Source of the DNA: Prolixibacteraceae bacterium
GTDB taxonomy: Bacteria; Bacteroidota; Bacteroidia; Bacteroidales; Prolixibacteraceae
Length of the DNA stretch: 64,000 nucleotides
Assembly (NCBI GenBank): GCA_003457135.1
Contig: DMSQ01000089.1
Location: 31,869-95,868, forward strand
Direction of reading: 5' to 3'
Positions 26,230 through 35,535 of this stretch are shown one piece after another. Made by a program: the position numbers and the translations under genes. Numbering within the stretch: position 1 is the first letter of the stretch; each line of letters begins with the position of its first letter. The notes below the pieces were generated by a model. That model was not told the origin of the DNA, did not search any database, and saw nothing but the letters and a program-made list of their open reading frames with translations.

Positions 26230-27333
26230 ATGTTCAAAATCCTGTTATATCCCATTTCTGCAATTTACGGCCTGATTATTTCGATCCGTAATTTTCTGTA
26301 TGATTATAAAATTCTTCAATCAACCGAATTTGAAATCCCAGTGATTTCAATCGGGAACATTACCGTTGGCGGAACAGGGAAAACACCTCACACCGAATAC
26401 CTGGTTGACCTTCTGAGCAAACAATTTACCGTAACTACGATCAGCCGCGGTTACAAACGTAAAACTAAAGGTTATCAGGAGGTACAGGTCAATTCGCTTG
26501 CTTCGGCCGTTGGTGACGAACCTTTGCAAATTAAAAGTAAATTCAATGATATTCAGGTGGTTGTTGATGAAAACAGGGTTCATGCCATCAAAATAATACA
26601 GATACAGGAGGCTTCCAGATTACCGGATGTCATTTTGCTTGACGATGCTTTTCAGCACCGCAGCGTTAGCGCCGGGATTAACATTTTGCTGATTGATTTT
26701 AACCGCCCGATTGACGTTGACCAACTCATGCCTGTGGGTCGGTTGCGCGAATCAAAATGGCAAATGCGCCGTGCCAATGTGATCATTTACACCAAATGCC
26801 CGCAGGAAATTTCGCCCATTACGCGGAGGATCATCATGAAAGATGTTAACCTGCGCCCTTACCAAAACCTGTTTTTTACCACGATGGTTTATCAGCCGCT
26901 CACTCCTGTTTTTCCCAACAAGGCCATCGGAACTCCCAAACTGGCTACCGACAGGGTGAGCGTTTTACTGGTTACCGGAATCGCCAATCCTGAGCACCTC
27001 CGAAAGTATCTGAGTAACTTCACCGAGAATATTACCGATTTAAAATACCCCGACCACCACAACTTTAACAACTCAAACATTCAGCAAATCGAGCAAAAGT
27101 TTGCCGGAATTGAATCTGAAAACAAAATTATTATCACCACTGAGAAGGATTCGATGAGATTAAAAGACATGGATTTATCCGAATCAATGAAAGCAAATTT
27201 GTTTTTTATTCCACTTAAAATAAAATTTCTGGATAGCGAAGGAAAGAACTTCGATGAAAAAATTGTGACCTATGTTAGAGAAAATAAAAGCAACCGCGAC
27301 CTTCATAAACGAAAAAGTAAAAAGGCCAATTGA
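26230..27333 (+). CDS. lpxK: tetraacyldisaccharide 4'-kinase
   Basis: Adds the 4'-phosphate to the lipid A precursor at the inner membrane. The protein is 367 aa. An N-terminal hydrophobic segment (ILLYPISAIYGLIISIRNFLYD) is followed by the unusual P-loop SIGNITVGGTGKTPHTEYL, TISRGYKRKTKG and the catalytic LLDDAFQHRSV (DDAFQHR), all LpxK hallmarks. The 3' end overlaps the next gene (purine nucleoside phosphorylase) by 62 nt in a different frame. It implies an LPS-bearing outer membrane. Confidence 0.94.
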   Translation: MFKILLYPISAIYGLIISIRNFLYDYKILQSTEFEIPVISIGNITVGGTGKTPHTEYLVDLLSKQFTVTTISRGYKRKTKGYQEVQVNSLASAVGDEPLQIKSKFNDIQVVVDENRVHAIKIIQIQEASRLPDVILLDDAFQHRSVSAGINILLIDFNRPIDVDQLMPVGRLRESKWQMRRANVIIYTKCPQEISPITRRIIMKDVNLRPYQNLFFTTMVYQPLTPVFPNKAIGTPKLATDRVSVLLVTGIANPEHLRKYLSNFTENITDLKYPDHHNFNNSNIQQIEQKFAGIESENKIIITTEKDSMRLKDMDLSESMKANLFFIPLKIKFLDSEGKNFDEKIVTYVRENKSNRDLHKRKSKKAN

Positions 27334-28084
27334 TGCCGGAATCATACTGGGTTCCGGACTTGGCGGACTGGTTAGGGAAATTGAAATTGAACTGACGATC
27401 CCGTACAGTGAAATTCCTGACTTTCCGGTTTCAACGGTTGACGGACATTCGGGAAAGCTGATTGTTGGAAAACTGGCAGGGAAAACTGTTCTGGCCATGC
27501 AGGGACGTTTCCATTATTACGAAGGTTATTCGATGAAGGAAGTGACATTCCCGGTTCGGGTGATGAAAATGATGGGCATCAATACCCTTTTTGTTTCCAA
27601 TGCTTCAGGCGGATTAAATCCAGATTACCAGGTTGGCGATGTAGTTATTATTTCCGATCACATCAACATGTTTCCGGAACATCCCTTGCGTGGCAAAAAC
27701 ATGAACGAATTCGGTCCCCGTTTTCCTGACATGAGTAAATCGTACGATCCTCACCTGCGCAACAAAGCCAAAGCCATTGCCCTGAAAAACGGCATCGCAG
27801 TGAAAGAGGGAGTCTATGTAGGTGTTTCAGGCCCAACTTTCGAAACACCCGCAGAATACCTGATGTTCCGTAATTTAGGAGCCGATGTGGTGGGTATGTC
27901 AACTGTTCCTGAAGTGATTGTTGCCCGGCACATGGATATGACTGTCTTTGGTATTTCGATTGTGACCGACAGCGGCGTTCCCGGACAAATCGTTGAAATT
28001 TCGCATGAAGAAGTTCAGGAAGTAGCCATGAAAGCCGAACCAAACATGACGCTGATTCTGAAAGAGCTGGTTGCAGGGTTGTAA
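27272..28084 (+). CDS. punA: purine-nucleoside phosphorylase (PNP-I/PunA type)
   Basis: Phosphorolysis of purine nucleosides in salvage. The 270-aa protein shows GIILGSGLGGLVREI (phosphate-binding loop), MQGRFHYYEGY, SNASGGLNPDYQVGDVVIISDHINMF and YVGVSGPTFETPAEY, with the purine-contacting Glu and the late Asn/Asp positions of the trimeric class. The start at 27272 gives MLEKIKATATFINEKV as in homologues, so the 62-nt overlap with lpxK appears real and implies co-translation. A GC-rich hairpin follows the stop. Confidence 0.93.
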   Translation: MLEKIKATATFINEKVKRPIDAGIILGSGLGGLVREIEIELTIPYSEIPDFPVSTVDGHSGKLIVGKLAGKTVLAMQGRFHYYEGYSMKEVTFPVRVMKMMGINTLFVSNASGGLNPDYQVGDVVIISDHINMFPEHPLRGKNMNEFGPRFPDMSKSYDPHLRNKAKAIALKNGIAVKEGVYVGVSGPTFETPAEYLMFRNLGADVVGMSTVPEVIVARHMDMTVFGISIVTDSGVPGQIVEISHEEVQEVAMKAEPNMTLILKELVAGL

Positions 28085-28141
28085 AAGCCCCTCCAAACCT
28101 CCCCGGAGGGGAGGCTTAAACCCCTTTTTAAATACAGGGGT
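28085..28141. repeat. GC-rich palindromic repeat, copy 3
   Basis: CCTCCCC (28098-28104) and GGGGAGG (28108-28114) make a 7-bp stem with a 3-nt loop. A second pair ACCCCT/AGGGGT (28120-28125 with 28136-28141) follows. It sits between the phosphorylase stop and the GNAT gene and could also act as a weak terminator. Confidence 0.75.
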
Positions 28142-28155
28142 AAAAGATAACCTGA

Positions 28156-28677
28156 ATGATGAACAAAATTTCCGGATATAAACCAATTCCAGTAAGAACC
28201 TGGGTCCTCACTTTCGAAGGAACTCTTCCTGATGTTTCATCCCTGGAATCAATTCAGTTGGTTCGCTGGGAAAATCCTTCTGCCGAAGGTTATCTTGAAC
28301 TTTTCAAAGCAGTTGGTAGTGATTGGGGCTGGACAGGCCGTTTGCTGAAATCCACCGAAGAACTAACCGAAATACTGAACTCTGCAAACAACGAGGTATG
28401 GCTTTTTCAGGTTGGAAAACAGGTTGCCGGTTTTTTTGAACTGGTACGGTCTGTAAATGATACTGAAATCGTTTATCTTGGGCTAACGCCTGAATGGATT
28501 GGGAAAGGGCATGGGCAAAAACTGATTCAGGCATCGATATTTGTGGCAGGACAAAATGGTCGGAAAGTATGGTTGCACACCTGCGAACGCGACCACGCCT
28601 CGGCTTTGCAGGCATACCAAAAAGCCGGATTTAAAATTGAGAAAGAAACTGTTTCATTAGAATATTATCCTGAATAA
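28156..28677 (+). CDS. GNAT-family N-acetyltransferase
   Basis: A 173-aa acyl-CoA-dependent acetyltransferase. The C-terminal half has the GNAT core: EIVYLGLTPEWIGKGHGQKLI is motif A with the pyrophosphate-binding GxGxG/A region, and the final ALQAYQKAGFKIEKE is motif B. The N-terminal half is not recognised. It starts with two Met codons (28156, 28159). It precedes the PLP dehydratase gene by 2 nt, so both are likely cotranscribed. Substrate unknown. Confidence 0.85.
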   Translation: MMNKISGYKPIPVRTWVLTFEGTLPDVSSLESIQLVRWENPSAEGYLELFKAVGSDWGWTGRLLKSTEELTEILNSANNEVWLFQVGKQVAGFFELVRSVNDTEIVYLGLTPEWIGKGHGQKLIQASIFVAGQNGRKVWLHTCERDHASALQAYQKAGFKIEKETVSLEYYPE

Positions 28678-28679
28678 AC

Positions 28680-29624
28680 ATGAACCTACCTACCTTCTAC
28701 GACATCCAAAAAGCGCACGATCGCATTTATCCGTATATTCACCACACTCCCGTTTTGAGTTCACAAAGCATCAACCAGATTGTTGGCGCTGAGTTGTTTT
28801 TTAAGTGCGAAAACTTTCAGAAAGTTGGCGCATTTAAGTTTCGTGGCGCCTGCAACTCAGTGTTTTCCCTTTCTGATGAAGAAGCTAAACACGGAGTTTG
28901 CACCCATTCCTCCGGGAACCATGCTGCAGCTTTGGCTTTGGCAGCGCGAATGAGGGGCATTCCTGCCCATATCGTAATGCCCGATAATGCTCCTGAAATC
29001 AAGAAAATAGCAGTTGCCGGATACGGCGCGCAAATTACCTTTTGCGAACCAACACTGGCAGCCCGCGAATCTACACTGAAAAGAGTGGCAGAAGAAACCG
29101 GCGCTACCGAAATCCATCCGTACAATTACTTCAACGTGATTTGCGGGCAGGGAACTGCCGCCAAAGAACTGATTGAAGAAATTGGGATTTTGGACGTCGT
29201 ATTGGCTCCTGTCGGGGGCGGTGGTTTGTTAAGCGGAACCGCCCTTTCGACCAAAGCATTGCTGCCGGGAACAAAAGTTATAGCTGCCGAACCTGCCGGA
29301 GCTGATGATGCATTCCGGTCGTATTACTCCAAAACACTTCAACCTTCGGTAGCTCCTAAAACCATTGCCGACGGATTGCTTACCTCGCTCGGAAGCCTGA
29401 CTTTTCCGATTATCCTGAACGAAGTTGATCAGATTGTGACCGTTACCGAAGAAAGTATTGTTGCCGCCATGCGCATGATTTGGGAACGGATGAAAATCAT
29501 CATCGAACCTTCATCTGCTGTGCCGTTGGCTGCCATCCTCGAAAACAAAGTGGATGTAAAAGGCAAAAAGGTTGGGATTATTTTGAGCGGCGGAAATGTG
29601 GATTTAGGGAGGTTGCCGTTTTAA
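28680..29624 (+). CDS. PLP-dependent threonine/serine dehydratase (serine racemase-like)
   Basis: A 314-aa fold-type II PLP enzyme. The Schiff-base Lys is K53 in GAFKFRGA, followed by the HSSGNHAAALALAAR substrate loop and the PVGGGGLLSG glycine-rich phosphate loop. The length lacks a C-terminal ACT regulatory domain, so it matches catabolic threonine dehydratase or serine racemase rather than biosynthetic IlvA. It deaminates Thr/Ser, or racemises Ser; sequence alone does not separate these. It follows the GNAT gene by 2 nt. Confidence 0.9.
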   Translation: MNLPTFYDIQKAHDRIYPYIHHTPVLSSQSINQIVGAELFFKCENFQKVGAFKFRGACNSVFSLSDEEAKHGVCTHSSGNHAAALALAARMRGIPAHIVMPDNAPEIKKIAVAGYGAQITFCEPTLAARESTLKRVAEETGATEIHPYNYFNVICGQGTAAKELIEEIGILDVVLAPVGGGGLLSGTALSTKALLPGTKVIAAEPAGADDAFRSYYSKTLQPSVAPKTIADGLLTSLGSLTFPIILNEVDQIVTVTEESIVAAMRMIWERMKIIIEPSSAVPLAAILENKVDVKGKKVGIILSGGNVDLGRLPF

Positions 29625-29645
29625 GCCATGTAATTTTTTCTCCAT

Positions 29646-29930
29646 TTGCATGAAAAGGGTATTTCATTGAATTGGTCAGGTACAGTTACCGGAATCAACC
29701 CGGAAATAACCCGAAGCAACGCCATTGTGGTTTATCCAAATCCGGGGAACGGTATATTTACAGTGTTGGGCGCTAACATTATTAGCCTGAAGGTGACCAA
29801 CCTCTCAGGAAAAGTTATTTGCACAAGCCAGACTCCGGTATTTGATCTTTCTAACCAACCTATCGGAATCTATTTTGTATCGGTTAAAACTGACCGGACA
29901 ACTGTGGTCAGGAAGATTATCCTGAATTAG
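29646..29930 (+). pseudogene. free-standing T9SS sorting domain (remnant)
   Basis: An ORF of 94 aa whose residues about 25-94 (AIVVYPNPGNGIFTVLG to VVRKIILN) are a complete type A T9SS C-terminal sorting domain. It has no signal peptide and no cargo domain, and the 24 residues before it are unrecognised. It is best explained as the tail left after deletion of a T9SS cargo gene. There is no promoter box upstream. A genuine small protein cannot be excluded. Confidence 0.6.
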
Positions 29931-29970
29931 AAAAAGACACAGCCCGATGCTCCGGCAAAGCACAGTTGAT

Positions 29971-31434
29971 TTACAGCATGGGACTTAAAATCCGGGCAAA
30001 CGATTCCTTGATCTTGTTAATGCGTGGCCGCTTAATCCATTCTGCCAAAACAACCTCCTGACTTTTATCCTGATCTTCGAGAAACTGACTGACAAGGACT
30101 CCGGCAATTTCTTCATCATAGATCATTGCATTCACTTCGAAATTGGTTTCCAGACTGCGAAAGTCAAGATTTGCTGTTCCGACGGAGGAAAAAATACCAT
30201 CAACCACAATCACTTTACTGTGAATAAATCCGGCTTTGTAGAAATAAATTTTTACTCCGGCTTCAAGCAGTTCTTCGATGTAGGAATTGGTTCCCCATTT
30301 GGCAGAAATTGCATCCGATAGGCCTGGTACGATAATACGGACATCAATTCCACCCAATGCAGAAGTTTTCAGGGCGGTAACGATGTCTGAAGGCGGCATC
30401 AGATAAGGCGATGAAAGAAAAACGTATTCGGTAGCCGAAGCAATTGCAGCAAAATAGGCCTGACCGATACTCTCCCAATCCGAATCGGGCCCGCTGGCAA
30501 CCATTTGAACCAGTTTTCCATTACCAGCCTCAAATGGTCTGAAATATTTTTCACCTTTCAGTATTTCTTTCGAAACAAAATACCAGTCGGCCATAAAGAT
30601 GATCTGCAAGGCAGTGGCGCCTCCGCCAGAAACTTTCAGGTGAGTATCGCGCCAGGGTCCAATCCCGGGAACTCCGTTCTGGTAGCGATCTGCAAAATTC
30701 AATCCACCAACAAATGCGGTTTCGCCATCAACGACCAAAATTTTCCGATGGTTCCGGTAGTTTACTTTCGACGTCAGGTTAGGAAACCTTACCCGCATGA
30801 AACAATCCACTTTGACCCCAGCCTCAGTCATGGAACGAAGGAATTTACGTTTCAGCTTCCAGCTACCCACATCATCATAGATAAAACGCACTTCAACTCC
30901 TTCGCGGGCTTTCCGGATCAATGTTTCACGCAGATAATTCCCGATTGAATCGTCTTCCACAATATAAAATTCGAGATGGATATGGTGCCGGGCCAGTTCA
31001 ATACTTCTGAAAATCTCAGGGAATGTTTCTTTCGCATTTTTTAAAACCTGTATTTCATTGTTATTCGTCAGGATTGCATTTGAATTGGACAGAAAAAGGT
31101 TCATCAGCCGCTTTTTGGAATACAACCGGTCGTTGATTTGAAAGTGGTTATTCGGAAGGTTTCCCAGTTGTTCAAGTGTCAGGTTTCTGAGTTTTTCAAG
31201 GTCTTTCAACCCTTTGCGCGAATACATCTTCGTTTTCCGGTATTCCTGACCAAAAAAAAGATAAAACACAATTCCGGCGAAAGGGAGTAATACCAAAATC
31301 AAAATCCAGCTTATAGTTTTCACCGGATTCCGGTTCTCCAGAATGATCAGGATAGCAATAAAAACAACCGTCAAAAAATAAAGGATGGCGACCAGACTAG
31401 GCAATGATTTCCATATATCGAACAAAATGGCCAT
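29971..31434 (-). CDS. cls: cardiolipin synthase
   Basis: Phospholipase-D-superfamily enzyme that makes cardiolipin in the inner membrane. The protein is 487 aa, with two N-terminal transmembrane segments and a PLDNc-type region. Both HKD motifs are present (NHRKILVVDGETAFVGGLNF around residue 235 and FIHSKVIVVDGIFSSVGTANL around 415). It ends with the usual short tail. It stands alone on minus, next to ribD. Confidence 0.92.
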   Translation of the reverse strand: MAILFDIWKSLPSLVAILYFLTVVFIAILIILENRNPVKTISWILILVLLPFAGIVFYLFFGQEYRKTKMYSRKGLKDLEKLRNLTLEQLGNLPNNHFQINDRLYSKKRLMNLFLSNSNAILTNNNEIQVLKNAKETFPEIFRSIELARHHIHLEFYIVEDDSIGNYLRETLIRKAREGVEVRFIYDDVGSWKLKRKFLRSMTEAGVKVDCFMRVRFPNLTSKVNYRNHRKILVVDGETAFVGGLNFADRYQNGVPGIGPWRDTHLKVSGGGATALQIIFMADWYFVSKEILKGEKYFRPFEAGNGKLVQMVASGPDSDWESIGQAYFAAIASATEYVFLSSPYLMPPSDIVTALKTSALGGIDVRIIVPGLSDAISAKWGTNSYIEELLEAGVKIYFYKAGFIHSKVIVVDGIFSSVGTANLDFRSLETNFEVNAMIYDEEIAGVLVSQFLEDQDKSQEVVLAEWIKRPRINKIKESFARILSPML

Positions 31435-31494
31435 GTGTTTTCACGGGTTGATTTGGTGCGACTAAATTTCATGAAAAATAGTGGGATAAACAAA

Positions 31495-32532
31495 TTAAAA
31501 ATTCCTCAACACATGCAATTTGCAATCGTCGAGCATTTCGAAACCAATCGTCTCTCCGGTAATGTGGGGAGCCTCAACTCCTTTACCGAAAAACTGGTTG
31601 CCGGTGTAAACAAAGGCTTCGTCCCATAAATCGTCCTGAATAAAACTATTGAGCAAAATACTCCCGCCTTCAACCACTATTGACAGGATATTCCGTTCAT
31701 AAAGCTCCGAAAGCAATTGAGGAAGAATATCCTGATTGAAATCCAGAATGATGTATTTCCTTTTTTCTTTTTCCTCTTTCCTCTTTGATGTAAAAATCCA
31801 GGTCGGCGCTTTGCCATCAAAAATGTGTAGTTCCGAATCCAGCCGTCCACTTTGGTCAATCACCATCCTGATGGGTTGATTTCCGGTCCATTCGCGCACG
31901 GTAAGCGCCGGATTGTCAAACGCGGCAGTATTAGTGCCAATTAAAATAGCCGATTCTTCGGAACGCTGTTTATGGACCAGCCGTTTCGCCTGTGCATTCG
32001 TAATCCAGGTAGGGTGTTGGGTTTCAATCCGGACGGTATCTATATAACCATCGAGCGTTTGTGCCCATTTCAACAAGATATACGGACGCTTTTTCTCATG
32101 AAAAGTGAAAAAGCGGCGGTTCAGTTCCTTGCATTCTTTTTCGAGTACTCCGGCTTCGACCTGAATACCTGCTGCCTGCATCCGTTCAATTCCCTTTCCG
32201 GTAACTTGTATAAAAGGATCAATAGTTCCAATTACCACATGTGGAATCCGGTTTTCAATAATCAGATCGGAACAGGGAGGCGTTTTACCGAAATGAGTAC
32301 ATGGCTCAAGCGAAACATACAAGGTTGACTGAGCCAGCAATTCCGGGTTTTGAACCGATCGGATAGCATTTACTTCGGCATGAGGGCCTCCGATTTTTTG
32401 GTGATAACCTTCGCCAATGATGATTCCTTCGTGGACAATTACACAACCTACCATCGGGTTTGGAGCCACATCGCCCATTCCCAGCAGAGCCAGATCGAGA
32501 CAGCGTTGCATAAATTTTTGCGGAGTACTCAT
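31495..32532 (-). CDS. ribD: bifunctional riboflavin biosynthesis deaminase/reductase
   Basis: A 345-aa protein from ATG 32532 (MSTPQKFMQRCLDLAL); the open extension to 32685 runs into the prmC region and is rejected. The N-terminal deaminase domain holds the zinc motif GPHAEVNAI and PCTHFGKTPPC. The C-terminal reductase domain begins PYILLKWAQTLDGYID and ends near VEGGSILLNSFI. It performs the second and third steps of riboflavin synthesis. It is divergent from prmC with overlapping promoter boxes. Confidence 0.93.
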   Translation of the reverse strand: MSTPQKFMQRCLDLALLGMGDVAPNPMVGCVIVHEGIIIGEGYHQKIGGPHAEVNAIRSVQNPELLAQSTLYVSLEPCTHFGKTPPCSDLIIENRIPHVVIGTIDPFIQVTGKGIERMQAAGIQVEAGVLEKECKELNRRFFTFHEKKRPYILLKWAQTLDGYIDTVRIETQHPTWITNAQAKRLVHKQRSEESAILIGTNTAAFDNPALTVREWTGNQPIRMVIDQSGRLDSELHIFDGKAPTWIFTSKRKEEKEKRKYIILDFNQDILPQLLSELYERNILSIVVEGGSILLNSFIQDDLWDEAFVYTGNQFFGKGVEAPHITGETIGFEMLDDCKLHVLRNF

Positions 32533-32544
32533 CGGCGAAAAAAT

Positions 32545-32552
32545 TAACTTTG
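32545..32552 (+). promoter_or_regulatory. -7 box TAACTTTG of prmC
   Basis: Exact TAnnTTTG on plus, 16 nt before the prmC ATG. It lies one nucleotide from the oppositely oriented ribD box. Confidence 0.6.
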
Positions 32553-32553
32553 C

Positions 32554-32561
32554 CAAAAATA
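32554..32561 (-). promoter_or_regulatory. -7 box TATTTTTG of ribD
   Basis: Exact TAnnTTTG on minus, 21 nt before the ribD ATG at 32532. Confidence 0.6.
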
Positions 32562-32568
32562 ACAATAA

Positions 32569-33435
32569 ATGAAGGCAGGTATCGCATCCATCCGAAAAGA
32601 ATTGGCAGGAATATATTCCAATGAGGAAATTGATAGCCTGATTTTTCTGATCTTCGAAAAGGTTAAAGGATATTCGCGTACCCAATTTTTGCTTGGTAGG
32701 GAAGAAAAATTAACTGAGGAAGAGTTGCTCAAAATGTACCAAATTGTTTCACGCCTGAAGAGCCATGAGCCTATCCAGTATATACTGGGCGATACAGAAT
32801 TTTTCGGATTGCCTTTTTATACCGTTCCGGGAGTGTTGATCCCCCGGCCCGAAACTGAAGAACTGGTACAATGGATCATTCAGGAGAATAAACTTGCTGA
32901 ACCAAACGTGCTGGATATCGGAACCGGTAGCGGATGTATCGCGGTTTCGCTCCGAAATAAAATACCTGGATCAACAGTTCTGGCTTGCGATATATCGCGT
33001 ATTTGCATCGAAACCACCCGGCGAAATGCTGAATTGAACAAGACTGATGTTACAGTTTTTGAATATGATATCTTAACTAGTGCCCTGAAAAAAGACCTTC
33101 CAAAATTAGATATCATAGTTAGCAACCCGCCCTATGTAACGGAAACTGAAAAATTGCTGATGGGGAAGAATGTTCTGGACTATGAGCCAGAGCTTGCCCT
33201 GTTTGTGCCTGACGAAGAACCTTTAATTTTTTACACCCGGATAGCTGATTTTGCTCAAGTCAACCTGAATGATGGTGGCCGCCTGTACTTTGAAATTAAC
33301 GAGACCTTCGGGAAAGAATGCATGGAAATGCTTCGTGTAAAAGGCTTTTCAGAAATCGAACTAAAAAAGGATATTCACAACAAAGACCGGATGATCCGAT
33401 CAGTACTGTTCAAGTCAGGCTTTACAGACCGATAG
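32569..33435 (+). CDS. prmC: peptide chain release factor N5-glutamine methyltransferase
   Basis: Methylates the GGQ glutamine of release factors using SAM. The 288-aa protein has GVLIPRPETEELVQWII, the SAM-binding VLDIGTGSGCIAVSL and the substrate-binding NPPY (residues 186-189) within IVSNPPYVTETE. The N-terminal helical domain precedes these. It is divergent from ribD, separated by 36 nt. Confidence 0.94.
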   Translation: MKAGIASIRKELAGIYSNEEIDSLIFLIFEKVKGYSRTQFLLGREEKLTEEELLKMYQIVSRLKSHEPIQYILGDTEFFGLPFYTVPGVLIPRPETEELVQWIIQENKLAEPNVLDIGTGSGCIAVSLRNKIPGSTVLACDISRICIETTRRNAELNKTDVTVFEYDILTSALKKDLPKLDIIVSNPPYVTETEKLLMGKNVLDYEPELALFVPDEEPLIFYTRIADFAQVNLNDGGRLYFEINETFGKECMEMLRVKGFSEIELKKDIHNKDRMIRSVLFKSGFTDR

Positions 33436-33451
33436 CGATACGATAAATTCA

Positions 33452-33459
33452 TATATTTG
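33452..33459 (+). promoter_or_regulatory. -7 box TATATTTG of the EEP gene
   Basis: Exact TAnnTTTG on plus, 50 nt before the TTG start at 33510. Confidence 0.45.
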
Positions 33460-33509
33460 TAGTAACCACGGATAAAGTGGGTCATATCGCAACATAAACC
33501 ACAGGCCAA

Positions 33510-34577
33510 TTGAAACAGTTTCTCATATATTCACTTCTGCTTTTAAATCTGATAGCTGTTTTTGCGCTGGGCATTGCTTCGCTTTCGGTATTTCTCAGTC
33601 CCGAAAAACTTTGGGTTGCCTCTTTATTCGGAATGGCTTTTCCTTACTTATTAGTTGTTAACTTGATTTTTATTGTTCTATGGATCATCATCAAACCAAG
33701 GTTCACCCTTTTTTCGATTGTTATTATACTGGCCGGATATCAGCATATCAACAACTACCTCCAGTTTTCGGGTAAACGGACTCCTGAAAAGGGAATCAGA
33801 ATTACCAGTTACAATGTGAAATACTTCATGGGAAACAGTGGTTTTCCGAATAAGGAAAATGCCGATCATATCCTGAATTTCCTCAGACAGAACAATGCTG
33901 ATATTATTTGCCTTCAGGAAGTCAGGCTGAACAAGCGACAGATCTTCGACATTTCCAACCACAAGCTTTCACAGATCAAACACATGCAGCTTGCCCACAA
34001 CAGCTATGCCGGCGGACCATTGACCATGACGCGTTTCCCGATTCTTTATATGGGCGAAATCAGGTTTAAAAATTCCGGGAACATGATTATATATACCGAC
34101 ATCCTGATCAATTCGGATACCGTGAGGGTTTTCAACTGCCATTTACAGTCGTACAAACTTGGAAAAAACGAAATCAGCGCCATTGATTCCCTGGATTTTG
34201 ATACCGATGAAGAAACCAAGAAAAAATTCAGGCAACTTGGAGGAAAATTTAAAAATGCGCTGATTAAAAGGGCAGAACAGGCTGCCACCCTTCGCGAATA
34301 TCTGAACCAAAGTCCTTATCCTGTAATTGTCTGCGGCGATTTTAACGATACTCCCGTTTCTTTTACTTACCGCATGGTCAGGGGAAATCTGGAAGATTCG
34401 TTCACACAGTCGGGCATAGGAACAGCGAACACGTACAACGGAAAATTGCCATCGTTCAGGATTGACTACATTCTGCACAGCAACAAATTTCAAAGTTATA
34501 ACTTTGAAGTTTCAGCCTTAAACCACTCCGATCATTACCCGATAAGCTGTGATTTGTTCCCGGCGGAGAAGAAGTAA
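33510..34577 (+). CDS. membrane-anchored endonuclease/exonuclease/phosphatase-family protein
   Basis: A 355-aa protein with three N-terminal transmembrane helices (residues 3-90) and an EEP domain. GIRITSYNVKYFMG, DIICLQEVRLNK, PVIVCGDFNDTP and the final LNHSDHYPISCDL are the four metal-binding/catalytic blocks. The start is TTG at 33510, because no ATG fits before the first helix. The likely location is the inner membrane with the domain on one face; substrate could be a phosphodiester or lipid. The family is common and uncharacterised in Bacteroidota. Confidence 0.85.
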   Translation: MKQFLIYSLLLLNLIAVFALGIASLSVFLSPEKLWVASLFGMAFPYLLVVNLIFIVLWIIIKPRFTLFSIVIILAGYQHINNYLQFSGKRTPEKGIRITSYNVKYFMGNSGFPNKENADHILNFLRQNNADIICLQEVRLNKRQIFDISNHKLSQIKHMQLAHNSYAGGPLTMTRFPILYMGEIRFKNSGNMIIYTDILINSDTVRVFNCHLQSYKLGKNEISAIDSLDFDTDEETKKKFRQLGGKFKNALIKRAEQAATLREYLNQSPYPVIVCGDFNDTPVSFTYRMVRGNLEDSFTQSGIGTANTYNGKLPSFRIDYILHSNKFQSYNFEVSALNHSDHYPISCDLFPAEKK

Positions 34578-34598
34578 GGCAGTCGCAGTAGGCAGTAA

Positions 34599-35528
34599 TC
34601 AGAAAAGTCGTTTCCGCTTCAGAAGATAGGTATAAAGTACGTGTTTAAAATCTTCGTTGATGTTGGCTTCGGCCAGATCAATGTGGTATTGTCCGCACCT
34701 AACCCGCATTTCTTCGAAATACTCCGAAATGGCTTTCTGGTAATTGGGTTTCAAATCATGCGGTAAAAATTTAATGTGGTCGCCCGTTTCCAAATCTACA
34801 AACCGGTATGGTTGGTTCCTGAAATCGAACTCGCGCTCCTGGCGGTGATCAGTGACATGGTAAAGCAATACTTCGTGTTTGTTATATTTCAGGTGCTGAA
34901 GGGCTTCAAATAATTCGTCGGTACTTTCCTGTTCAATCAAATCGCTGAACAAAATGACCAGGGAGCGTTTGTGGATATTCTCGGCAATCATGTGAAGTGC
35001 ATCAACTGTATTGGTTTTTTTGTGAACATGAACTTGCTCCTGAAGGAGTAAATTGGCCAGTTGATTATAGAGTAAATCGATATGCACCGAAGACAAACGT
35101 GCCTGGGAATGAAATTCAACCTCGTTTGAAAAAAGGGATAAACCAACTGCATCGCGCTGTTTACGGAGCAAATAAATGATGGCTGCTGCCGAATAAACCG
35201 AAAATGCCAGCTTATTAATTTTTGATGGTTTTCCTTTTTCGTATGGGAAAAGCATGGAAGAGGACGTATCAATCACCAGTTGGCAGCGCAGGTTGGTTTC
35301 TTCTTCGTACTGTTTGACAAACAAGCGATCGGTTCGTGCATATAATTTCCAGTCGAGGTGTTTGGTTGATTCACCGGTATTGTAGAGCCGATGCTCTGCA
35401 AACTCGACCGAAAAACCATGAAACGGGCTTCGGTGCAAACCAGTGATAAAACCTTCGACGATTTCTTTGGAAATGAACTCGAGGTTATCGAATTGCTGAA
35501 GCTGTTGTATATCGGGAAGATTGTTCAA
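34599..35528 (-). CDS. DUF58-domain protein
   Basis: A 309-aa soluble protein with a DUF58 core (VEFAEHRLYNTGESTKHLDW, TDRLFVKQYEEETN) merging into a von Willebrand A-like region (LVIDTSSSMLFP metal-site motif, LVILFSDLIEQES). DUF58 proteins usually accompany MoxR-type AAA+ ATPases and other vWA proteins; none of those is in this window. The start is TTG at 35528, supported by the conserved N-terminus. It follows trxA by 7 nt on minus. Function is not established. Confidence 0.85.
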   Translation of the reverse strand: MNNLPDIQQLQQFDNLEFISKEIVEGFITGLHRSPFHGFSVEFAEHRLYNTGESTKHLDWKLYARTDRLFVKQYEEETNLRCQLVIDTSSSMLFPYEKGKPSKINKLAFSVYSAAAIIYLLRKQRDAVGLSLFSNEVEFHSQARLSSVHIDLLYNQLANLLLQEQVHVHKKTNTVDALHMIAENIHKRSLVILFSDLIEQESTDELFEALQHLKYNKHEVLLYHVTDHRQEREFDFRNQPYRFVDLETGDHIKFLPHDLKPNYQKAISEYFEEMRVRCGQYHIDLAEANINEDFKHVLYTYLLKRKRLF

Positions 35529-35535
35529 AGATCAT

